A stretch of 64,000 bases of DNA. Source: Periplaneta americana. Lineage: Eukaryota; Arthropoda; Insecta; Blattodea; Blattidae. This document shows, piece by piece, positions 60,393 to 64,000 of the stretch. Below the pieces are notes generated by a model. It was not told the DNA's origin, did not search any database, and saw only the letters and a program-made list of their open reading frames with translations. The number at the start of each line of letters is the position of its first letter. Positions within the stretch are counted from its first letter, which is position 1. The DNA is taken from assembly GCF_040183065.1 (NCBI RefSeq), contig NC_091127.1, forward strand, positions 21,683,891 through 21,747,890. Direction: 5' to 3'. The translations under genes were made by a program, and so were the position numbers.

Positions 60393-63019
60393 CATCATCA
60401 TTATTATAATTATAATTATTATTATCATTATTATTACTATTAATGAAAAATAATAAAATGTCACTCACAAAATAAGCTGCTATGTTGTGAGTTTGTTTCA
60501 GTAACTGTTTCAATGTGATGAAGCAAATATTATGCTCAGCTGAAGAAGTATGTGTTATTAGTCAGCAATGTATGCAATGGAGAGGGGGAAAGGAACTGAC
60601 TACCCTACCCTATTATCTCCTGGCTTAGTTGCTCAATGAGTGATGCCTTATTGGTGTCACTTATGAGATTCCAACCAGTATTCAGACTGCTAACTAAACA
60701 TACACACATGAACTATTGAACTGTTATAATATACTTTTCTCAATCAGCCCTTATAAACTTTTACATAAAAAGGTATTTATTTGTAGAGAAGCAAAAGACC
60801 TGGTTTCCGAAATTTGTACAAGTTTGGTGCCTATTACTGGAGACTCTCGCTGTACCAATTATCTACGACAATGAATAGGAACAACTATCCAACATGGAAA
60901 TGTAGCCAGCATTTTGGGAACCTTTTCAGACTTCAATTCTCTAAATTTTCTTTATTTGAATATATTATGTGATAGTTCTCATTAGTTAGTTTAAAAATAA
61001 TGTAAAGGCACTAAAATTTCAGAAGATCATTTATTATTTATGCCCAAAATGAATAGTAAAATACTAAATGTGTTTAAAAAAAATTCCACATATGTCAGCA
61101 ATAACCTCCACATTTTGTAGTCATAATTTGTACTTTCAAAATGTACGTTTTTTATTTAAGTTAATTTAGAAAAATCGCTCATTTTAAATTTTAAAATTAT
61201 AATATTATTCAAACTAATATTTTTGCTAAATAATAGTTAGAAATTGTGGCTCACCACGCTATACTTCAAAGACAATTATAAGTCTGTGGGAAAATGTTAG
61301 ATATGCTGCACTAAGCCAGTTTGGTGAGATCAATCTTCTTAATGTATCCAGCTGTTTGCTGACAACATAAAGTCCACTATAGTCCACTGTAGTCTATTCA
61401 GTTGTTGTTTTCACGAGAAATGAGGGGTATTTTGATTGGTGTTCATTATAGATGCCTGTTGCTAGTAGCCAGAGGTGGGGTGTTGTCATTATATACTGCA
61501 GGGCTGTGTCTTCTGCAACTGGTACTGATGATTTTAATTTACTTCTTTTGTGGTTTATGGATGGACAGTATAGAAGAATGTGTTCCAGATCTTCATCATG
61601 ACTATTACACCACAAACAAGTAGGATTATCAGAAATGTGAAATCGGTGTAGGTGCAATTGTGTGACAATGTGACCTGTTCTGGCTCTTGTTAAAAATGTT
61701 TGAACATGTCTGGGCAAGTTTTTGTAATTTCCAGGTCATTTGGTTTCTTTTGTACAGACTGTAAAATTTTTCCTTTGTCAGAAGAGAGCCAGTTGGTGAT
61801 CCATAGGTTTGTAAAATAAGACTTTACTAAAGCAAAAGCATTGAATAGAATTATCACTTGAAGAGATCTTGGTTGCAAATATGTTGCCTGTTTTGCAATA
61901 TTATCGACTTTCTCGTTTCCAGGTATACCACAATGACTAGGTATCCATTGAAATGTTATTTCCTTTTGGAGTTCTTTTAGTTTACTTTGTTGTTTCTGAA
62001 TTCGAATAATTCTATGTGCATATAGGTTTGGTACATATTTAATTATATTAAATATAGCCTCCTTGGAGTCGGTAAGTATGCAAATAGATTTTTCAGAAAT
62101 TTGAGTAACACACTGAAGAGCAGCAGCATCAATAGCTAGCAATTCAGTGTCAAGACTGGAGGAGGATGAACATGGTATGAAATAACTTTCTTGATATTTT
62201 GGAATGCAATACCCTGCTCCTGATGTCCTATTATTAGGATTTAGAGATCCATCTGTATAAATTTGAAGGTGATCCTTATATGTACTGCAGAGTAGTTCCA
62301 TGGAATCTAACCTAAGAATGTATGGAGGATCATTTTTGGAATGATTTCCTGGAATTTGTATGCTATGTTCTGGAATCACACATTTCCATGGAGGAATTTC
62401 GTTCACAACTGGAGTTTTAGCAATGAGTGTAAAATAGTTTGGTGAGATATAAAAGATAATGGTAAAAATAAGCCAATATCATCCCTTTACGTCAAGGGTC
62501 TCCTACCTTCAGGTAGGGTAGATCAGAAAATCTGACAGGGTGTGGTTCCAGTACAGAAATCGAACCTGAGCCTCCTGGTGAGAGCCAGGTAAAGTCAAAA
62601 TAGTTTACTCGTATGTGCTTGTCTCTAGTGCTAAAAGGGTTTTCTTACTTGATATGGGTACGAGATAGCAACAGGCTGACTGCCTGGAGGCCCAGCCACA
62701 AAGCCTTGTGGCGGCAGCTGCTGAAGCTGTTGTCCAGGTTGCGGTTGTTGAGCAGCAATATTGCCGAGCTGCTGAGGCTGTTGTGGGGGCTGCTGCTGCT
62801 GACCTGCCAGCGCAGGCATGGGCACTGGTTGAGGTGGTTCCTGGCCAGGCTGCTGAGCTGGGACCGGCACTGGCTGCGGTGGTTGCGGCACCAGCTGAGC
62901 ACCTGAAGTTGGAGGGGGCTGCGTTGTCACATATATCTGTTGGCTTCCATACGAATGTGGTGGCAGTGCCTGGTTAGGTGGTGGAACAGCTGTTGGTGGA
63001 GGTGCCAGACCTTGATGAC
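37028..63019 (-). CDS. Unassigned Gln/Pro-rich protein, six 3'-terminal coding exons (5' end outside window)
   Basis: In transcript order the exons are 63019-62649, 59822-59061, 55167-55094, 52563-52328, 43274-43218 and 37416-37028, totalling 1889 bp. Every acceptor ends in AG, every donor starts with GT, and the phases fit at all five junctions (0, 0, 2+1, 1+2, 1+2), which is strong support although the protein is low-complexity. The visible 629 or so residues contain Pro/Gln tracts, GPPxQ-type repeats, poly-Gln, basic clusters that could be nuclear signals (KPGQKRRF, VKRLK), an acidic/Arg stretch (EEGEEGERERERE), poly-Pro runs and a Tyr-rich end (QGQYQYSPYWMMPQ). No globular domain is visible. 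The make-up suggests an RNA-related or transcription-related scaffold, but that is inference; I do not recognise the family. The recognisable domain is presumably in exons beyond 64000. Confidence 0.75.
37465..38008 (+). mobile_element. LINE C-terminus and 3' UTR
   Basis: The plus-strand frame NSLPQHVRDCRTLSSFKNKL then KLHFF...SFQL* is the WNSLP-type C-terminus common in jockey/CR1-like LINEs. A T-rich 3' UTR follows and ends around ggccttaactctgccagtataa. It starts just 50 bases or so inside the last intron of the Q/P-rich gene, opposite strand to it. Confidence 0.75.
38018..39947 (+). pseudogene. R2-like non-LTR retrotransposon, 5'-truncated, with restriction-like endonuclease
   Basis: The RT part opens at VMLDVRQAFDSIGFEHV, continues GVFQGSPLSPLIFNMSIDF, frameshifts near 38373, and resumes with the catalytic AAFADDLVVTG, then RYLGVSF. 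A Cys/His zinc-ribbon-like segment (CRHGCPETETLAQVQGQC ... RHHHVRSLIA) precedes the endonuclease region: RRID, a frameshift near 39482, then GYIIDPTIRIE, VNQEKINIYLPTVDY and EVIGLIGARG, ending with TAA at 39796-39798. This order (RT, zinc ribbon, PD-(D/E)XK-like nuclease) defines the R2 superfamily. A 3' UTR of about 150 bases leads into an (AAT)n tract. Two frameshifts make it inactive. It sits in the last intron of the Q/P-rich gene, on the opposite strand. Confidence 0.88.
39947..40077 (+). repeat. (AAT)n/(ATT)n compound microsatellite
   Basis: About 80 bases of AAT units turn directly into ATT units, giving an inverted junction near 40030. It starts at the 3' end of the R2-like element. 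Confidence 0.92.
40121..40315 (+). repeat. Degenerate (CTA)n/(CTG) microsatellite
   Basis: CTACTACTA runs decay into CTGCTA-type mixtures. The open frame over it is an artefact of the repeat. Confidence 0.85.
40873..40992 (-). mobile_element. tRNA-derived SINE (family 3), partial
   Basis: On the minus strand GGCCCGGGTTCAGATCCTGG and GGTTTTTTCCGGAGTTTTCC match the B box and body start of family 3 (22324 and 46943). The tail half is missing. Confidence 0.75.
41050..43200. other. Intron of the Q/P-rich gene without recognised features
   Basis: AT-rich sequence with a poly-A run (42757-42800) and short ATT repeats. No RT, transposase or tRNA-like signals seen. Confidence 0.5.
42757..42800 (+). 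repeat. Poly-A run
   Basis: A-only tract interrupted by single C residues. Confidence 0.85.
43218..43274 (-). CDS. Q/P-rich gene, 57-bp microexon
   Basis: Nineteen codons' worth coding DKRPGDQEMNVKRLKGGP, bounded by ctgaagcag and CCAG|GTGGGT. The basic KRP and VKRLK pieces could belong to a bipartite nuclear signal. Phase fits both neighbours (xGT at the start, one base left at the end). The acceptor's pyrimidine tract is poor, so the 5' boundary is less sure; the frame stays open further upstream. Confidence 0.6.
45017..45605. mobile_element. Tc1-like MITE built of tandem subterminal repeats
   Basis: Ends CAGACGTGGACAAATTATTA and inverse (TAATAATTTGTCCACATCTG) are flanked by TA (45015-45016, 45606-45607). 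After one half-unit in inverted orientation (45017-45120) come five or six head-to-tail units of about 90 bp (45137-45590), each with gcaaaaatgtcaactgtagt, attgaag and aataaaaatcttcaattttg. No coding capacity. Confidence 0.88.
46595..46741 (-). repeat. Inverted partner of the 46893-47451 element
   Basis: The stretch from gaaggatgggtggaacggag to ctcttaggttccctct is the inverse of 47215-47379, including the tRNA-like stretch. It forms a long palindrome around the nested SINE. Confidence 0.85.
46893..47451 (+). mobile_element. MITE with internal tRNA-like segment, split by a SINE
   Basis: Ends of about 47 bp pair in inverse (tgtaccgaagtacacatgat on the left; its degenerate inverse near 47411-47430 on the right). 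The interior at 47280-47345 reads GTGGCTTAGTGGATAGAGCG with GGGTTCAAATTCCGG, a tRNA-like A box and B box. A SINE occupies 46943-47199. Confidence 0.8.
46943..47199 (+). mobile_element. tRNA-derived SINE (family 3), copy 2, full length
   Basis: Exact duplication ATATTTCCATGCAG (46929-46942 and 47200-47213). B box GGGTTCGATTCCCGG; same body as 22324-22577; A-run end. Confidence 0.95.
48102..48142 (+). repeat. (AAT)n microsatellite
   Basis: About 13 AAT units. Confidence 0.92.
48716..49405. mobile_element. TA-flanked MITE family C, copy 2 (inverted relative to copy 1)
   Basis: Ends atcttttcgctgtaagaaaa and ttttcttacagcgaaaacag with TA on both sides. The interior matches 21220-21850 in reverse, about 60 bases longer. 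Confidence 0.85.
50580..51070 (+). pseudogene. RTE-like LINE C-terminal fragment
   Basis: Same family as 13838-15012: the sequence aaagttagaatttataaaac is followed by a broken frame for YGSETSTLTLREEQIKGV and a tail around [20 protein letters not shown], ending near ggttccttaaaagcaagtaa. Frameshifted; without the MITE that interrupts the other copy. Confidence 0.85.
52328..52563 (-). CDS. Q/P-rich gene, poly-Gln exon
   Basis: The acceptor tttcgccctcag ends at 52564. The peptide is VEELMQLNQQQRQQHQQ, a long CAG/CAA-coded Gln tract, then TERDKQL and a Pro run ending SST. The donor used here (CAG|GTTGGT) is weak; a GTAATC four bases further on would break the frame of the next exon, so phase agreement decides the end. 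Confidence 0.7.
53000..55090. other. Intron of the Q/P-rich gene without recognised features
   Basis: AT-rich with homopolymer runs (T near 53950, A near 54800). Nothing identified. Confidence 0.5.
55094..55167 (-). CDS. Q/P-rich gene, 74-bp exon
   Basis: A short exon between acceptor ctccctgtgcag and donor GGG|GTAAGT, a strong match to consensus. The peptide is GNRTLALGQGPPPSTG followed by VQHARQGVG. It starts in phase 0 and leaves two bases, which the single leading base of the 52563 exon completes to Gly. Confidence 0.65.
55615..56222. mobile_element. Possible inverted-repeat element
   Basis: cctataatgatagtaattaa near 55622 is answered by ttaattaccattatagg near 55705, and ttttatgctcgaccat near 55738 by atggtcgagcataaaa near 56206. 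This suggests a fold-back repeat with palindromic ends, but the boundaries are unsure. Confidence 0.45.
57003..57290 (+). mobile_element. LINE 3'-end fragment (family B, copy 2)
   Basis: Frame [20 protein letters not shown] then [20 protein letters not shown], ending LSNAWH* and an AAC-repeat tail. Nearly identical to the minus-strand copy at 15294-15590, which implies fairly recent movement. The frame is cut at its 5' end near a poly-G run. Confidence 0.87.
57300..59050. other. Intron of the Q/P-rich gene without recognised features
   Basis: No exon with matching phase, repeat ends or RNA gene seen. Confidence 0.5.
59061..59822 (-). CDS. Q/P-rich gene, 762-bp repeat exon
   Basis: The acceptor tttcag ends at 59823 and the donor CCAG|GTGGGG is at 59061/59060. 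The 254 codons are phase 0 at both ends and open throughout. The first half is a degenerate run of GPPxQ / QGPPLQ units; the second is poly-Gln (SPQQQQQPQQQQQQQ); it closes with KPGQKRRFTEEREEPQEGFQ. Overlapping frames on both strands are also open because of the repeat; only this frame has splice signals and phase agreement with its neighbours. Confidence 0.8.
59872..60077 (-). mobile_element. tRNA-derived SINE (family 2), 5'-truncated
   Basis: On the minus strand GGTTCGATTCCCGCTTGGAC leads into the family 2 body and a T/A-rich tail. Duplication ACCACTGTAA / ACCACTATAA (59862-59871 and 60078-60087). It sits 50 bases upstream of the acceptor of the 59061-59822 exon. Confidence 0.85.
60343..60442 (+). 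repeat. (ATT)n microsatellite, interrupted
   Basis: ATT units with ATC and AT interruptions. Confidence 0.9.
60560..60715 (+). repeat. Dispersed repeat, copy 2
   Basis: Matches 5074-5225 (gagtgatgccttattggtgt, cacttatgagattccaacca), same orientation. Confidence 0.75.
61394..62430 (-). pseudogene. RNase H-bearing LINE C-terminal part
   Basis: The minus-strand frame 62406-61690 holds an RNase H domain: YTDGSLNPNNRTSGAGYCIP (first Asp), LDTELLAIDAAALQC (Glu), CILTDSKEAIF (Asp) and QWIPSHCGIPGNEKVDNIAK (His and last Asp). A frameshift near 61700 leads into PRHVQTFLTRARTGHI and the Cys/His cluster CLWCNSHDEDLEHILLYCPS, then a stop at 61394. This layout fits I/R1-type non-LTR elements. The RT is missing upstream. 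All five RNase H landmark residues are preserved, so it may be a fairly young truncated copy. Confidence 0.85.
62490..62592 (-). mobile_element. Possible SINE fragment
   Basis: On the minus strand CAGGTTCGATTTCTG is B-box-like, followed by a small hairpin-like repeat (ccctacctgaaggtagg). Too short to assign. Confidence 0.35.
62649..63019 (-). CDS. Q/P-rich gene, coding exon (first visible)
   Basis: Read on the minus strand, the acceptor is aattgtgcag and the donor CAA|GTAAGA is near consensus. It opens with two bases of a split codon, then HQGLAPPPTAVPPP, HSYGSQQIYVTTQPPP, repeated PQPVPVP / PQPVPMP, Gln runs, and ends VAISYPYQ in phase 0. It joins in frame to YMQNSVPAPATYP of the next exon. 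Confidence 0.75.
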
Positions 63020-63060
63020 CTGCACAATTGTTTCCTTCTTAATTTACAATTAAAAACGCA

Positions 63061-63483
63061 TATGTACGAGAGTCATTTCATAAATAATGCACAGATTGAC
63101 AGAACTGTAAAGTGCATGACGCAACACCAATAAAAATTCGCCAGTTACAGTTGAAGGATTGTGTTCGTTTCGTCCATAGCATACTCTGTGTTTAGGTAAT
63201 GAGAGCTAGAAATGAAGCCTACATGTGTCTCGAGTACTGTGACAATTGAAGATCGAATCTTTATGTGGCAAAACCTCACAGCAATGCACAGAGGAGTGGA
63301 TCTGTGGTGAGCTTAGTGGACTGTATTACAGCTTCTCGTTGGGTTACTCGTTTTCGTGTCAGCTTAGACGATGATTCAAGGCCAGAAAGGCAGAAAACAT
63401 CAACACATGAACAATGTGTGAAACTTGTGGCAAATGCTCTTGACAAAAATTTGAAGAAGAGAAAAACAGATGGAACAAACTAA
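63061..63483 (+). pseudogene. Mariner-like transposase N-terminal fragment
   Basis: The frame around 63320-63460 reads SRWVTRFRVSLDDDSRPERQ then KTSTHEQCVKLVANAL. This is the W-x-x-RF-x-x-G-x-x-S-x-x-DD-x-R-x-G-R pattern of the second helix-turn-helix and linker in mariner-type (SETMAR-like) transposases. No catalytic domain follows; the stop is at 63481. Left boundary taken from the agagtcatttcataaataat stretch, which is a guess. Confidence 0.55.
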
Positions 63484-63983
63484 AGTCGTAATGTAACTAT
63501 CACAACGCAAGACTGATTCTATCGATGTCATTTCTCTTCTGACTGTACTCTTGAAGATCATTCAAGCTATCTCGTGACCTTTTCTGTCACCCTTTCTTCC
63601 TTATCGCATTGTTTGATTCACATTTCTTCCGTTGGTATTCCCTCCTTGCGAGATCTATACCATGTAGGTGCGTATGTTGACAATGAAATAACAATCAGGC
63701 AGAAACAAGTTGACAAGAACTAACGACTTAATTATTACTTATCAAATATTTGGCAACCAATCACCATATATGTATACATCTTGAATAATCTGTTTTAACA
63801 TAGTTTCATGAAAATGAAATTCTAACTGAAGAGAATGAACTTGTGTGGGGAAAAATACTCTACAAAACTTTTGAGCAGTAATAATCAGAGTGTGCAAAAA
63901 ATGAGAAAGAAAGATACAAAGACAATTTTATTCAATATTTAAAAGTGACACAGTAACAAAAACCCAAACCAAACAACTATGTA

Positions 63984-64000
63984 CAGTAGAACCTCTATTA
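63984..64000 (+). mobile_element. Start of a second Tigger-type terminal repeat
   Basis: The last bases, CAGTAGAACCTCTATTA preceded by TA, have the same start as the element at 33000. The window ends here. Confidence 0.45.

Overview
The window is AT-rich animal nuclear DNA with long, transposon-filled introns, standard GT-AG splice sites, many (AAT)n microsatellites and tRNA-derived SINEs. One gene encodes a BTB-BACK-PHR protein close to vertebrate BTBD1/BTBD2. The retroelement and DNA-transposon families have an insect look; a cockroach or termite (Blattodea) genome is my best guess, but that is inference. There is no operon structure, no CRISPR array and no sign of bacterial or organellar DNA.

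Two host genes are supported. (1) Plus strand, 12752-23882: a complete five-exon coding sequence of 525 codons for a BTBD2-type ubiquitin-ligase adaptor; every junction keeps frame and the domain order BTB, BACK, PHR is complete. (2) Minus strand, 63019 down to 37028: the six 3'-terminal coding exons of a Gln/Pro-rich protein (about 629 residues visible, ending in a stop at 37028). Its 5' exons lie beyond the right edge. All five exon junctions are phase-compatible, but I cannot name the family.

Most of the rest is mobile DNA, much of it with readable target-site duplications. LINE fragments: an RTE-like reverse transcriptase at 1-115, 13838-15012 and 50580-51070; an R2-like element with a restriction-like endonuclease at 38018-39947; an RNase H-bearing LINE tail at 61394-62430; other LINE 3' ends at 15294-15590, 37465-38008 and 57003-57290. 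DNA transposons: a hAT remnant with an 8-bp duplication just upstream of BTBD2 exon 1, a Harbinger deletion derivative carrying pieces of both Harbinger genes, a Tigger/pogo remnant with a PIP-box-like tail, several TA-flanked MITEs, and two nested insertion islands (25175-26781 and 46595-47451). At least six tRNA-derived SINE copies are present.

Region by region: 1-12700 holds repeats and no gene; 12.7-24 kb is BTBD2, whose introns are largely transposons; 25-37 kb is an intergenic repeat zone; 37-63 kb is the Q/P-rich gene with repeat-filled introns; the right end has a transposase-like fragment and the first bases of what looks like a second Tigger-type element. I found no convincing new functional system. 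The most interesting items are the Harbinger derivative, the tandemly repeated Tc1-like MITE at 45017-45605, the nested islands and the unassigned low-complexity gene.
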